The notes below the pieces were generated by a model. It saw only the letters and a list, made by a program, of their open reading frames with translations, did no database searches and had not been told where the DNA came from. From contig NZ_CP024201.1 of the NCBI RefSeq assembly GCF_002749615.1, positions 124,001-188,000 on the forward strand: a DNA stretch of 64,000 nucleotides. The letters run 5' to 3'. This DNA comes from Caulobacter mirabilis. Lineage in GTDB: Bacteria > Pseudomonadota > Alphaproteobacteria > Caulobacterales > Caulobacteraceae. Position numbers and translations under genes: made by a program. Positions 28,875-39,166 of the stretch are shown in pieces (positions within the stretch are counted from its first letter, which is position 1; the number at the start of each line of letters is the position of its first letter).

Positions 28875-30482
28875 CTATCCCCCCTTCACCCCATTCTGCC
28901 GTCTTTTCAAGGGCAGGACTACCCGAATACGTAGAATCAACCCGAGGGTGAAACCTAGCGCGATAATCAGCGGCCAATCGCCCAGCCGGTTGTAGAGGGT
29001 CTCGAACCGCTGCTGAGGGATTACGGCGTCGATCACGCCGGTCTCGCCGAGGTCGAGGGCGCCGGGTCCGGTTCTGCCCAGGGCGTCGATCACCGCCGAG
29101 ACGCCCGTCGGCGTCGACCGCAGGATCGGGACGCCGCTCTCGATGGCGCGATAGCTGGCGAGGTTCAGATGCTGCCGCGGGCCGCTGGTCGAGCCGAACC
29201 AGGCGTCGTTGGAGACGTTGACGATGAAGTCCGGCGTCTGGCCGGACGCCCTGCGGCCGGCCTGGACGAAGCCAGGGTACAGGGCCTCGTAGCAGATCAG
29301 CGGCTGGAACACGGGCAGGTCGGCGATGACCAGCGGCTGGGGCGGCGGGCCGGCGGCGAAGCCGTCGCCGACCTTGACCAGCGTCTTGAAGCCCAGCTTC
29401 GTCGCCAGTCCGTCGAGCGGCATGTACTCCCCGAACGGCACCAGTCTGTACTTGTCGTAGACGCCGATCGGAACCAGGCCGCGGGTCGGCGAGCGCTCGA
29501 CGACCACCAGGCTGTTGTAGACCTGCTGCGCGGTCTCGAAGCGATAGGCGCCGACCATCAGGATCTGGCCTGGGGCCAAGGCGCCCTCGATGGCGTCGCG
29601 CGTCCAGGCGCCCGGCGCCAGGTACTCGTTGGCCGAGGCGGGAATGGCGCCCTCGGGCCAGATGACGATGTGGGCGGGGCCCCTCCCCTGGGGCGGCGGA
29701 CGGCGAGTCAGGTCGACATAGGCGTCGACGATGCGCCTGAAATGGGCGGGGTCGTACTTGGCCGCCTGTTTGACGTCCGCCTGGACGATGCGGACGCGGA
29801 CGCCCTCCGAATGGTCCGGCTCGGCGTCGGCGATGCGCATCGCGCCCCAGGTCCATAGGGCGCCGAGCAGACCGGCGGCGACGCCGAGGGGAATGTACCT
29901 GGGTCGCCCCTCGCTCCTGCGGCTCCAGAGCACGAAGGTGCAGGCGATGGCGAGGGTGACGAAGGTCAGGCCGTAGGCGCCGAACAGGCTGGCCGACTGG
30001 GACATCGCCGATCCGGCGCGCCAGGTCTCGCCGGGCAGGTTCCAGGGAAAGCCGGTCAGCACGTGTCCGCGCAGCCATTCGAAGGCGGTGAACACGCCTG
30101 CGAAGATCACGGGCCGCGTCAGGTCGGTCGCGCCGATCCAGCGGTACGCCAGGGCCGCCGCCCCCCAGAACAGCGCCACGCCGCCGGCCATCAGCAGCAC
30201 CGCGAACGGCGCCATCCAGCCGTGCGCGGCGATGTCGACCAGGAAGGCCTCGGCGACCCACCATGTGCCGATCCCGAAGTAGGCGGCGCCGGCCAGCCAG
30301 CCGCGCCAGAAGGCCGAGCGCAGCGGCCGGTCCGCGGTCGCCGCCTCATCGACCAGCCACAGCAGGACCGCATAGCCGAGCAGTCCGGGCAGCAGGCCCC
30401 AGGGCGGATGGGCGAGCGCCGCCGCGGCGCCGGCCAGCAGCGCGATCAGCCAGCGGGGGATGCGCGCCAGCCAGTCCTTCAC
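28875..30482 (-). CDS. lnt: Apolipoprotein N-acyltransferase
   Basis: A 535-residue inner-membrane enzyme adding the third acyl chain to lipoproteins. The first about 200 residues hold six hydrophobic segments (for example WLIALLAGAAAALAHPPWG). A nitrilase-like periplasmic domain follows, with the catalytic triad visible: Glu in IVIWPEGAIPASANEY, Lys in YDKYRLVPFGEYMPL, and Cys in FQPLICYEALYPG. A final helix precedes the basic tail. Its ATG overlaps the corC stop (ATGA). Confidence 0.95.
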   Translation of the reverse strand: MKDWLARIPRWLIALLAGAAAALAHPPWGLLPGLLGYAVLLWLVDEAATADRPLRSAFWRGWLAGAAYFGIGTWWVAEAFLVDIAAHGWMAPFAVLLMAGGVALFWGAAALAYRWIGATDLTRPVIFAGVFTAFEWLRGHVLTGFPWNLPGETWRAGSAMSQSASLFGAYGLTFVTLAIACTFVLWSRRSEGRPRYIPLGVAAGLLGALWTWGAMRIADAEPDHSEGVRVRIVQADVKQAAKYDPAHFRRIVDAYVDLTRRPPPQGRGPAHIVIWPEGAIPASANEYLAPGAWTRDAIEGALAPGQILMVGAYRFETAQQVYNSLVVVERSPTRGLVPIGVYDKYRLVPFGEYMPLDGLATKLGFKTLVKVGDGFAAGPPPQPLVIADLPVFQPLICYEALYPGFVQAGRRASGQTPDFIVNVSNDAWFGSTSGPRQHLNLASYRAIESGVPILRSTPTGVSAVIDALGRTGPGALDLGETGVIDAVIPQQRFETLYNRLGDWPLIIALGFTLGLILRIRVVLPLKRRQNGVKGG

Positions 30483-31378
30483 GCGGCGGGCGCCTCGGCC
30501 GCGTCGTCCGTCCGGCGCGGGCGGACGCGGACGCGCTTCACCCGCCGCGGATCGGCGTCGACCACCTCGAGATCGTAGCCGGCGGGATGGGTCACCACCT
30601 CGCCGCGGCGCGGGACCCGGCCGGCGATCGCCGTGACCAGGCCGCCGACAGTGTCGATCTCCTCGTCGAGGTTGGCGGGCGACAGGTCTTCCGCGCCGAG
30701 CGCGGCTTCCAGGTCCTCGAGCGGCGCTCGGGCGTCCGCGTCGAACACGCCGCCCGCGCGGGCGACGACGCCGCTGACCGCGGCCTCGTCGTGCTCGTCG
30801 TCGATCTCGCCGACGACCGCCTCGATCAGGTCCTCGAGGGTCACCAGGCCTTCGGTCCCGCCATGCTCGTCGATGACGAGGGCCATGTGGACGCGGCTCT
30901 TCTGCATTTGAGCCAGCAGATCCGCGGCCTTCATCGAGGTTGGGACATAGAGGATTTCGCGCTTCAGGCGCTTCAACACCTCCGAGGTCCCGGCCGGCTT
31001 GCGGCCCTTGCCGGCGACGGCGCGGAAGACGTCCTTGATGTGGACCACCCCGACCGGCTGGTCGAGCGTGTCGCGGTAGATGGGCAGGCGGCTATGCTCG
31101 GTCTCGACGAACTGCGCGACCAGCGCGTCGAAGCTGGTCGAGATGTCCACGGCGATGATGTCGGCCCGCGGCGTCATCACGTCGTCGACCGTCAGGGTCT
31201 GGAAGGCGCGCGCCTGGCCGACCAGGGCGGCCGCCGCGGCATGCGCGGGCGTGGCCTCCAGCTCGGCCACGGGTTCGCCGGACAGGTCGCGGCGAAGGCG
31301 TCGGAAAAGGGCCCTCAGCCCCCGGCTTCGTCGGGGGGGCTCTGCGGGCTGCGGACTGGAGTCGTCTGAACTCGGCAT
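30479..31378 (-). CDS. corC: CBS-domain/CorC_HlyC protein (hemolysin C homologue)
   Basis: 299 residues, cytoplasmic, linked to Mg/Co ion homeostasis in other bacteria. Two CBS motifs are visible: [40 protein letters not shown], and then [54 protein letters not shown]. The C-terminal transporter-associated CorC_HlyC domain follows. ATG 31378 is preferred because GGA precedes it; ATG 31402 overlaps the ybeY end and is possible. Downstream lnt overlaps by 4 nt. Confidence 0.93.
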   Translation of the reverse strand: MPSSDDSSPQPAEPPRRSRGLRALFRRLRRDLSGEPVAELEATPAHAAAAALVGQARAFQTLTVDDVMTPRADIIAVDISTSFDALVAQFVETEHSRLPIYRDTLDQPVGVVHIKDVFRAVAGKGRKPAGTSEVLKRLKREILYVPTSMKAADLLAQMQKSRVHMALVIDEHGGTEGLVTLEDLIEAVVGEIDDEHDEAAVSGVVARAGGVFDADARAPLEDLEAALGAEDLSPANLDEEIDTVGGLVTAIAGRVPRRGEVVTHPAGYDLEVVDADPRRVKRVRVRPRRTDDAAEAPAA

Positions 31379-31394
31379 CGGTTTCCGGCTAGGG

Positions 31395-31832
31395 TCAGGC
31401 ATAGGGATTGGGAACGCCCAGTCCGGCCAGTATACGCCGTTCCAGGTCTTCCATCTCCTCGGCCTCCTCCTCTTCGAGGTGGTCGTATCCCAGGAGATGT
31501 AGCACGCCGTGAGCCACCAGGTGTTGCAGATGATGAGCGAACGGCTTGCCCTGTTCCTCAGCCTCGCGCGCACAGACGCCATAGGCCAGCGCTATGTCGC
31601 CCAGATGACCTTCGGGGTTCTCCGGCGCCGGAAAGGACAGCACGTTGGTCGGGCCGGCCTTGTTGCGGAAGCGCTGGTTCAGGTCGGCCACCGTGGCATC
31701 GTCGGTCAATAGGATGGTGACGCCGCCGTCTCCATCCAGCGCCGCCTGCGCCGCCGCCAGGGCGACCGTCTCGGATTTCGGCAGGGCCGTCGTCCAGGCG
31801 TCGTCCTCGATCTCGATGTCGATGTCGCTCAT
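31395..31832 (-). CDS. ybeY: Endoribonuclease YbeY (rRNA maturation factor)
   Basis: A 145-residue zinc-dependent RNase acting in 16S 3'-end maturation and ribosome quality control. The metal site is HLVAHGVLHLLGYDHLEEEEAEEME (HGxLHLxGYDH). The RNA-binding part contains FRNKAGPTNVLSFPAP and GDIALAYGVCAREAEEQGK. Starts within the phoH stop (ATGA overlap). Confidence 0.96.
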   Translation of the reverse strand: MSDIDIEIEDDAWTTALPKSETVALAAAQAALDGDGGVTILLTDDATVADLNQRFRNKAGPTNVLSFPAPENPEGHLGDIALAYGVCAREAEEQGKPFAHHLQHLVAHGVLHLLGYDHLEEEEAEEMEDLERRILAGLGVPNPYA

Positions 31833-32796
31833 GCCTTGCCGGCGCGCTTGGCCGCGTCGTCGTCGTAGGCCTTGACGATGCGGGCCACCATCGGATGGCG
31901 GACGACGTCCGCGGCGCTGAAGCGGGTCACGCCGACGCCCTCGACGTCCTCCAGGATCGCCACGGCGTGAGCCAGGCCGCTGTCGGCCGGGTTCAGGAGG
32001 TCGATCTGGCTCGGATCGCCGGTCACCGCCATGCGCGAGCCCTCGCCCAGGCGGGTCAGGACCATCTTCATCTGCAGGCGGCTGGTGTTCTGGGCCTCGT
32101 CGACGATGACATAGGCGTGGCTCAGCGTGCGCCCGCGCATGAAAGCGATCGGGGCGACCTCGATCTCGCCCTTGTCGCGGCGGCGGCGCAGCTGCTCGGT
32201 TCCGATGATCTGGGTCAGGGATTCCCAGACCGGGGCCATGTAGGGGTCGACCTTCTCGGTCAGGTCGCCGGGCAGGAAGCCGAGCTTCTCGCCGGCCTCG
32301 ACGGCGGGGCGGGTGATGATCAGGCGATCGACGTCGCCGCGCAGCAACATGCCCGCGCCGTGAGCCACGGCCAGGAAGGTCTTGCCGGTGCCGGCCGGGC
32401 CGAGGCCGAAGGTGACGTCGTACCGCCCAAGCATCTCCATGTAGCGGGCCTGGGTTGCGGTCTTGGGCGAGACCAGGCCGCGGCGCGCGCCGCCGGACGG
32501 CGCCCCCTTGCCGCCGCGCTCGCGATCGCCGCCATCGCCCGAGCGGGCTTCGCCGATGGCGACGCGGACGTCGGCGTCCGCGACCTCCTCGCCGGCGTCG
32601 GCGCGATCGGCCAAGGCCAGAATGGCGCGCTTGGCGGCGCCGCGGCTGCGCAGGTCGCCGGAGATCGAGACCCCGCCGCCCGGCGTCTCGACCAGCACCT
32701 TGAAGGCGTCCTCGATCAGGGCCGCGTGGCGGCCGCCGGCCCCTGAGACGGCGCGGACCGCCTCGTCGGACAGCGGAAGGAACTCGGGCTTCTGAC

Positions 32797-32800
<4 letters not shown>
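31829..32800 (-). CDS. phoH: PhoH-like ATPase (PhoH/YbeZ)
   Basis: 323 residues with a P-loop [17 protein letters not shown] and Walker [18 protein letters not shown], plus [12 protein letters not shown] and [24 protein letters not shown]-like N-terminal segment precedes the ATPase. It belongs to the YbeZ group that partners YbeY, whose gene overlaps the stop by 4 nt; the start overlaps the miaB stop by 4 nt. Confidence 0.95.
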
Positions 32801-34140
<1,340 letters not shown>

Positions 34141-34172
34141 GAGCGGCGTTATGGGGTCGAGGGCCCCTCCGA

Positions 34173-35054
34173 TCAAGCGGCGGTCTGCTCCAGAAGCCAG
34201 CGGCGGAACGCTTCCATGGCTTCCGTGGCGGGCCGGGTCTTGAGCCGCGTCAGCCAGTAGGCGCCGGTCGCGACCGTCGTCGGGAAGGGTTGGACGATGC
34301 GTTCCGAGCGCAGGTCGCCCTCGAACAGGAGGGGCGGCGCCAGCGCCACGCCCTCGCCGTGGGCCGCGGCCTGGACCATGGCCAGGGAGGTGTCGAACAC
34401 CGGTCCGCGGATCGGCGGGGCGGCGGTTCCGGCGGCGGCGAACCAGGCCGGCCACTCATCGGCGCGGTAGGAGCGCAGCAGGGGCTGGCGCGCGAGGTCC
34501 GCGGGCTCGTGGAGCCGGGCGGCCAGCCTGGGCGAACAGAGCGGCGACAGGGCGACGTCGAACAGCTTGCCCGCTTCGGTCTGATGCCAGGCTCCGTCGC
34601 CGTAGCGGACGGCGTAGTCCAGACCTTCGGCCGCCGGGTCGACCTTGTTGTTGTTGGTCAGCAAGCGCAGATCGACGAAGGGGTGGCGCTCGCGGAAGTC
34701 CGCCAGTCTGGGCAGCAGCCAGCCGACCGCGAAGGCGCCGACGGCGCCGACGGTCAGCACCTGGCGCATCTGTCCGCCCTCGAACCGCTCAAGCGCCTCG
34801 CCCATGCGGTCGAAGGCTTCGGTCAGGCTCGGCAGCAGGGCCAGGCCCTCGTCGGTGATAGCCAGCCCGCGAGGCAGGCGGCGGAACAGGGGCCTGCCCA
34901 GCCGCTGCTCCAACGCCTTCACCTGGTGGCTGATGGCGGCCTGGGTCACGCACAGCTCGCCGGCCGCCCGGGTGAAGCTGAGGTGCCGCGCCGAGGCCTC
35001 GAAAGCGCGCAGGGCGTTGAGCGGCAGATAGGGGCGGGTCTGGACGTTGGCCAA
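34173..35054 (-). CDS. ampR: LysR-family beta-lactamase regulator AmpR
   Basis: 293 residues starting at TTG 35054. The N-terminus ([52 protein letters not shown]) and effector-domain segments such as [27 protein letters not shown] and [14 protein letters not shown] follow AmpR of Enterobacter/Citrobacter closely along the whole chain. AmpR senses muropeptides from cell-wall recycling and switches the divergent beta-lactamase gene on. Here the divergent neighbour is indeed a class A enzyme, 94 bp away. Confidence 0.92.
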   Translation of the reverse strand: MANVQTRPYLPLNALRAFEASARHLSFTRAAGELCVTQAAISHQVKALEQRLGRPLFRRLPRGLAITDEGLALLPSLTEAFDRMGEALERFEGGQMRQVLTVGAVGAFAVGWLLPRLADFRERHPFVDLRLLTNNNKVDPAAEGLDYAVRYGDGAWHQTEAGKLFDVALSPLCSPRLAARLHEPADLARQPLLRSYRADEWPAWFAAAGTAAPPIRGPVFDTSLAMVQAAAHGEGVALAPPLLFEGDLRSERIVQPFPTTVATGAYWLTRLKTRPATEAMEAFRRWLLEQTAA

Positions 35055-35056
35055 AT

Positions 35057-35069
35057 TCAGCTAATGTCA
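35057..35069. promoter_or_regulatory. Candidate LysR (T-N11-A) site in the ampR-bla gap
   Basis: T-N11-A with GCT/AGC symmetry, right upstream of ampR within the 94-bp divergent gap. It is the only LysR-type motif I could pick out there. The exact AmpR footprint is not established from sequence. Confidence 0.3.
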
Positions 35070-35148
35070 GCGGCGAGAAAGGGTCGTTTGCGATCCTGCC
35101 GTTTCGATCGCCAATGTCCAGGCCTCATCCTTATTGGAGCAGGGTTTC

Positions 35149-36126
35149 ATGGACCGGAACGTCATCACGAGCCGCGTAGCGACGCGCACCACCCATAAAC
35201 TGGCAAAGGCCTTTCTCGCCGTCAGCCTGCTGGCGGCGGCCAGCGCCTGCAGCCGTTCGGCGGCGGCCGACCCGGCCGCGGTGGTCCAGGCTTCGGCGAC
35301 CGAGCGCCGGCTTGCCGAGCTGAGTCTGCGGGCCCAACCCGGCGTGCTGGGCGTCTATGTCGAGGACCTGGCGACCGGCTGGAGCGCCGGGGTCGAGGCC
35401 GACGCCCCCCGGCCGATGATGAGCGTCTTCAAGGCGCCCATGGCGGCGGCGGTCCTGGCCCAGGTCGACGCCGGCGCGCTGTCGCTGGAGCACAAGGTGA
35501 CGATCCGCAAGGAAGACCTGCGCGGCGGGCCGACCATCGTCGCAGACCAGTTCAAGGGCGAGCCCTTGACCTTCACGGTGCGCGAACTGCTCGGCTATGC
35601 GGTGAGTCAGAGCGACAACACCGCCACGGACGCCCTGTTGCCGTTGATCGGCGGCCCGCCGGCGGTCACCGCCTATATGCGCGGCAAGGGGATCGAGGGC
35701 TTCCGGTTGGATCGCGACGAGCGCGCCCTGGGCGCGGACATTCGGCGACTGGGGGCCGAGGGCTTCATGGCCGACCCGCGGGACACCGTGACCCCACGCG
35801 CGGCGGGGGCGTTCCTGCGCCAGCTGGCGGCGGGCGAGTTGGTCTCGCCGGCCTCGACCGCCCTGCTGCTGGATCTGATGCGAAAGACGACGACCGGCCC
35901 GCGGCGCATCCGCGTCGGCATGCCGACCGGCTCGCAGCTGGCGCACAAGACGGGCGGGTCGGGGATGGTGGGCAAGGTCGCCATCGCCACCAACGACATC
36001 GGCCTGGTGACGACGCCGGATGGCCGGCGGCTTGCGGTGGCGATCTTCCTCAGCGCCTCGCCGGCCAACGACAAGGAGCGCGACGCCCTGATCGCCGAGG
36101 CGGCGCGGATCGCGACGGGAGGCTAG
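35149..36126 (+). CDS. bla: Class A beta-lactamase
   Basis: 325 residues, exported. ATG 35149 has GGAG/AGGG upstream. Class A motifs are complete: nucleophile Ser92 and Lys95 in MSVFK, Ser-Asp-Asn at 155-157 (SQSDNTATD), general-base Glu191 in the omega loop (LDRDERALG), PRDTVTP after it, and Lys-Thr-Gly at 267-269. The residue matching TEM Asn170 is Gly195, as in GES enzymes, where it affects deacylation. The signal (LAVSLLAAASAC) resembles a lipobox but lacks Leu at -3, so lipidation is uncertain. Regulated by the divergent ampR. Confidence 0.94.
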   Translation: MDRNVITSRVATRTTHKLAKAFLAVSLLAAASACSRSAAADPAAVVQASATERRLAELSLRAQPGVLGVYVEDLATGWSAGVEADAPRPMMSVFKAPMAAAVLAQVDAGALSLEHKVTIRKEDLRGGPTIVADQFKGEPLTFTVRELLGYAVSQSDNTATDALLPLIGGPPAVTAYMRGKGIEGFRLDRDERALGADIRRLGAEGFMADPRDTVTPRAAGAFLRQLAAGELVSPASTALLLDLMRKTTTGPRRIRVGMPTGSQLAHKTGGSGMVGKVAIATNDIGLVTTPDGRRLAVAIFLSASPANDKERDALIAEAARIATGG

Positions 36127-36142
36127 CCGGACGATTCCGAGC

Positions 36143-36166
36143 GTCCTGGCGAAGGCCGGGGCGCCC
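36143..36166. repeat. CCCGGCGAAGGCCGGG-type repeat (degenerate copy)
   Basis: GTCCTGGCGAAGGCCGGGGC followed by GCCCGG, in the 56-bp gap between the convergent bla and fur genes. It may serve as a transcript end for both. Confidence 0.6.
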
Positions 36167-36182
36167 GGAAGAGGATCTCGTC

Positions 36183-36590
36183 CTAGTCCTCGATCGGCAC
36201 GCCGTAGAGTTCGAGGCGGTGGTCGACCAGCTTGTAGCCGAGCTTCCGGGCGATGGCGTGCTGGAGCGCCTCGATCTCCTCGTCGACGAACTCGACGACC
36301 TTGCCGGTCTTCATGTCGATGAGGTGGTCGTGGTGAACGTCCGGCGCCTCTTCGTAGCGCGAGCGGCCGTCGCGGAAATCGTGGCGCTCGATAATGCCGG
36401 CCTCCTCGAACAGGCGCACCGTGCGATAGACGGTGGCGATCGAGATGTGCGGATCCAGCGCATGGGCGCGGCGGTACAGCTCTTCTACGTCAGGGTGGTC
36501 CTGGGCGGACGACAGCACGCGCGCAATGACCCGACGCTGGTCGGTCATCCGCATGCCTTTTTCGATACAAAGCTTTTCCAGGCGATCCAA
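36183..36590 (-). CDS. fur: Ferric uptake regulator Fur
   Basis: A 135-residue metal-dependent repressor. TTG 36590 (DRLEKLCIEKGMRMTDQRRV) is preferred because GGGAG lies 8 nt upstream and the protein then begins like Caulobacter Fur. The winged helix (SIATVYRTVRLFEEAGIIERHDF) and metal ligands (HHDHLID) are intact. Only one Cys is present, so the CxxC structural zinc site of E. coli Fur is missing, as in other alphaproteobacterial and Pseudomonas Fur proteins. Last gene of tsaB-rimI-fur. Confidence 0.94.
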   Translation of the reverse strand: MDRLEKLCIEKGMRMTDQRRVIARVLSSAQDHPDVEELYRRAHALDPHISIATVYRTVRLFEEAGIIERHDFRDGRSRYEEAPDVHHDHLIDMKTGKVVEFVDEEIEALQHAIARKLGYKLVDHRLELYGVPIED

Positions 36591-36636
36591 GGCGCTGTCT
36601 CCCGCTTGAGTCGGCCGCAAGATAGGCGTCCAAAGC

Positions 36637-37062
36637 TCAACTGTTAAGCGCGCGCCGCATCACGACAGCGTCGGAGCCGCTCGCATAGTAGGCCTTGCGC
36701 CGCCCGACCGGCTTGAAACCCGCCGCGGCGTAGAGGGCGAGGGCTGCGAGGTTGTCGTCGGCGACCTCCAGAAACAGGCTTTCGGCCCCGCTTTCAGCTG
36801 CGACGCCGGCCGCCGCCTCGACCAGCGCGCGACCGACGCCGCCGCGTCTGCGGGCCGGCGTGACCGCCAGCGTGAGAATCTCGGCCTCGCCGACGACGGC
36901 GCGACAGAGAATGAAGCCCTGGTCCTCGACCACCAGGGCGAACACGCCGGGCGAGGTCATCAGCTCGGCGATTTCGCGCTCCGGCCAGGGGTGTTCGAAG
37001 GCCTGGGCGTGCAGGGCGGCGAGGGCGGGGGCCTCGTCCGGCGCGGCGGGCCGCAGGCTCAT
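36637..37062 (-). CDS. rimI: Ribosomal-protein-alanine N-acetyltransferase (RimI-like GNAT)
   Basis: 141 residues. GNAT motif A is LTLAVTPARRRGGVGRALVEAA, followed by ESLFLEVADDNLAALALYAAAGFKPVGRRKAYY, the RimI-type C-terminus. Its ATG overlaps the tsaB stop (ATGA), the common bacterial pairing. It acetylates protein N-termini, typically of S18. Confidence 0.92.
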   Translation of the reverse strand: MSLRPAAPDEAPALAALHAQAFEHPWPEREIAELMTSPGVFALVVEDQGFILCRAVVGEAEILTLAVTPARRRGGVGRALVEAAAGVAAESGAESLFLEVADDNLAALALYAAAGFKPVGRRKAYYASGSDAVVMRRALNS

Positions 37063-37694
37063 AGCGTCGGCAGCTTGGCGTCGGGCGCGCGCAGGTACAG
37101 CGGCCGCGGCGGATGTTTCGGGTCGGCGCCGCGCGCGGCCAGCCGGGCCACGGCGACGGGATCGGGGCCGTCAGGCGTCTGGGTCCGCGCCTGGGGCAGG
37201 ATGTCGGCGACCAGCGGCGCGCCGGAGCCGATCAGGGTCGCCGGGCCGCCGGCATAGACCTCGGCCATCCGGGCCATGGCGTCCTCGGCGGTCAGGGCGT
37301 CGGGCGCCGTCAGGGCCCGGCCGTCGCCGAACAGCTGGACGTAGACCTGGGAGCGGCGCGCATCGAGCACGGCGGTCACGAAGCCCTCGGTTCCATAGGC
37401 CAGGGCCTCGAGCGTCCCGACCCCGACGGCCGGGATCGACAGGGCCGCCGACAGGCCCTTGGCGAAGGCCAGCCCGACGCGCAGGCCGGTGAATGAGCCC
37501 GGGCCGACAGTCACGCCGATCCGGCTCAGGTCCGAGAAACCGACGCGGGCCTCGGCCATCAGTTCGCGGACCAGAGGCGCCAGACGCTCCTGGTGGCCGC
37601 GCGGCATGGCTTCGGAACGGGCGGCGAGCACGGTCTCGCCGTCCAGAAGGGCGGCGGAGCAGGCGGTCAGGCAGGTGTCGAAGGCGAGGATCAA
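37059..37694 (-). CDS. tsaB: tRNA threonylcarbamoyladenosine biosynthesis protein TsaB
   Basis: 211 residues, an ASKHA-fold partner of TsaD and TsaE in t6A formation. It opens with ILAFDTCLTACSAALLDG and has GVTVGPGSFTGLRVGLAFAKGL. The start is TTG at 37694; it is the natural start because the protein would otherwise lose its first strand. The start codon abuts the right arm of a perfect 12-bp hairpin, and no ribosome-binding site is visible. Confidence 0.93.
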   Translation of the reverse strand: MILAFDTCLTACSAALLDGETVLAARSEAMPRGHQERLAPLVRELMAEARVGFSDLSRIGVTVGPGSFTGLRVGLAFAKGLSAALSIPAVGVGTLEALAYGTEGFVTAVLDARRSQVYVQLFGDGRALTAPDALTAEDAMARMAEVYAGGPATLIGSGAPLVADILPQARTQTPDGPDPVAVARLAARGADPKHPPRPLYLRAPDAKLPTL

Positions 37695-37724
37695 GGAACG
37701 GTCCGGTTGGTTCGGACCGTTCCT
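37694..37724. promoter_or_regulatory. Perfect hairpin abutting the tsaB start codon
   Basis: AGGAACGGTCCG and its exact complement with a 7-nt loop. The last base of the hairpin on the minus strand is the first base of the tsaB TTG. There is no T-run, so it is a poor intrinsic terminator. It could limit translation or mark an mRNA end. Confidence 0.5.
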
Positions 37725-37739
37725 AGAGCATGCCGGCGC

Positions 37740-38366
37740 TTACGCGAAGCGGGCGGCGTCCTCGAAATCCAGGCGCGGGCTGCGCGGGAACAGGTTCTCG
37801 CCGCTGCCGTAGCCCAGCGAGACGATGAAGTTGGACTTCACGTTCCGGCCCGGGAAGAAGGCCTCGTCGACGGCGGCGTTGTCGAAGCCCGACATCGGGC
37901 CGGTGTCCAGGCCGAGCGCGCGGGCCGCCAGGATGAAGTAGCCGCCCTGAAGCGAGCTGTTGCGGAAGGCCAGCTCCTGCGCCGCCGGGGTGCCGCGCAT
38001 GCCTTCGAGCATGGTCGGGGCGTGCGGGAAGAGCTTGGCGTTGTGATCCATGAAGTCGAGGTCGTAGCCGATGATCACGGTGGCGGGGGCGGCGAGGATC
38101 TTGGCCTTGTTGTTGCCCGAGGCGAGTTCGGCCAGCTTGGCCTTGCCCTCGTCGCTGGTCACGAAGACGAAGCGCGCGGGGGTGGCGTTGACGGCCGTCG
38201 GGCCGAACTTGGTCAGGTCATAGAGCTCGCGCAGCAGCGCCTCGGGGATCGGGCGATCCGACCATCCGTTGTGGGTGCGGGCTTCGCGGAACAGCAGGTC
38301 GCGGCCGGCGTCGCTAAGGACGGCGACGGGGGCGGGCGACGGTTCAATAGCCAGGGCGGCGGACAT
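37740..38366 (-). CDS. Nitroreductase-family protein, malonic semialdehyde reductase (RutE)-like
   Basis: 208 residues, FMN-dependent oxidoreductase fold. [43 protein letters not shown] is the RutE/HadB-type opening. [26 protein letters not shown] and [33 protein letters not shown] follow. RutE reduces malonic semialdehyde in pyrimidine use, but no other rut gene is here, so the substrate may differ. ATG 38366; a small palindrome lies 16 nt upstream. Confidence 0.88.
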   Translation of the reverse strand: MSAALAIEPSPAPVAVLSDAGRDLLFREARTHNGWSDRPIPEALLRELYDLTKFGPTAVNATPARFVFVTSDEGKAKLAELASGNNKAKILAAPATVIIGYDLDFMDHNAKLFPHAPTMLEGMRGTPAAQELAFRNSSLQGGYFILAARALGLDTGPMSGFDNAAVDEAFFPGRNVKSNFIVSLGYGSGENLFPRSPRLDFEDAARFA

Positions 38367-38381
38367 CGTGTCCCTCCATCA

Positions 38382-38398
38382 GCAACAATTACGGTTGC
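38382..38398. promoter_or_regulatory. Candidate operator upstream of the RutE-like gene
   Basis: GCAAC-N7-GTTGC, perfect 5-bp arms centred 24 nt upstream of the ATG at 38366. It is nested within a wider CAGCAACA / TGTTGCTG inverted repeat (38380-38387 and 38432-38439). No regulator gene is adjacent. Confidence 0.3.
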
Positions 38399-38453
38399 CG
38401 ATATGGGCGCCGCGAAATCGGCTACAAGAGGTGTTGCTGAAAAAGATCGTGGG

Positions 38454-39074
38454 TCAGCGAACCTTGCGGCCGTCGTTGTAGACCGGCGCCAGCGAGGCGT
38501 CGGGCAGAGCCTCGCCTGGGGCCAGCCAGCGGATCGCCACGATTTTCGCCGAGGGGCCCTTGCCCTTGAAGACATAGGTCGTGTTGGGATCGTCGGCGCG
38601 GCGGCACAGCGTGCGGGTCATGTAGTTCTGGCCCTTGCCGGCTTCGCACTGGGCGTCGGTGAAGCTGGTTTCCGAACGCAGGGCGCCGATCTTCTCGCCG
38701 CCGGGGCCGACCACCGGGCCGCCCAGGACGTTGATCAGGCCCACGCGGTTGAGCATGTTCTTCTCGACCACGTCGACGATCAGGCCGTTCTCGCCGGACA
38801 GCGAAAGCACCGCGACCATGTTGTCGGGCGTGACGAGGAAGGTGGTTTCCGCGCGGGCGCCGGGGAAGGCCTTCTCCAGCGCGCCCATGTCGAAGCGGGT
38901 CTGGTCGGTGACGGCGCCGACGCCGGTCTTGGTCGCCTGGAACGGCCCGGCCGCGGTCAGCGCCGGAGCCGCGGGGGCGGCGGGTTTGGGCGCGGGGGCC
39001 GAAGCGGGTTCGGAAGCTTCGCCACAAGCGGCCAGGGCGACCGCGGCGGCGGCCAGGACGAACGGCATCTTCAT
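38454..39074 (-). CDS. DUF1131-like lipoprotein
   Basis: 206 residues from ATG 39074 (MKMPFVLAAAAVALAAC, lipobox LAAC) with an Ala/Pro linker after the Cys. The body follows the layout of DUF1131 lipoproteins: GVGAVTDQTRFDMGALEKAFPGARAETTF, a strand-rich middle, LRSETSFTDAQCEAGKGQNYMTRTLCRRADDPNTTYVFKGKG, and KIVAIRWLAP near the end. Two Cys (in DAQC and RTLC) probably pair. Function unknown. Confidence 0.75.
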   Translation of the reverse strand: MKMPFVLAAAAVALAACGEASEPASAPAPKPAAPAAPALTAAGPFQATKTGVGAVTDQTRFDMGALEKAFPGARAETTFLVTPDNMVAVLSLSGENGLIVDVVEKNMLNRVGLINVLGGPVVGPGGEKIGALRSETSFTDAQCEAGKGQNYMTRTLCRRADDPNTTYVFKGKGPSAKIVAIRWLAPGEALPDASLAPVYNDGRKVR

Positions 39075-39166
39075 GTGGGCTTCCCGCACCGGACACAAAC
39101 CGAGTTGCCAGGGGAGTAGCCGCGAACGCCGTTCCGGGCGAGCGTTTTCCGCCCGCCGTTGTTGTT

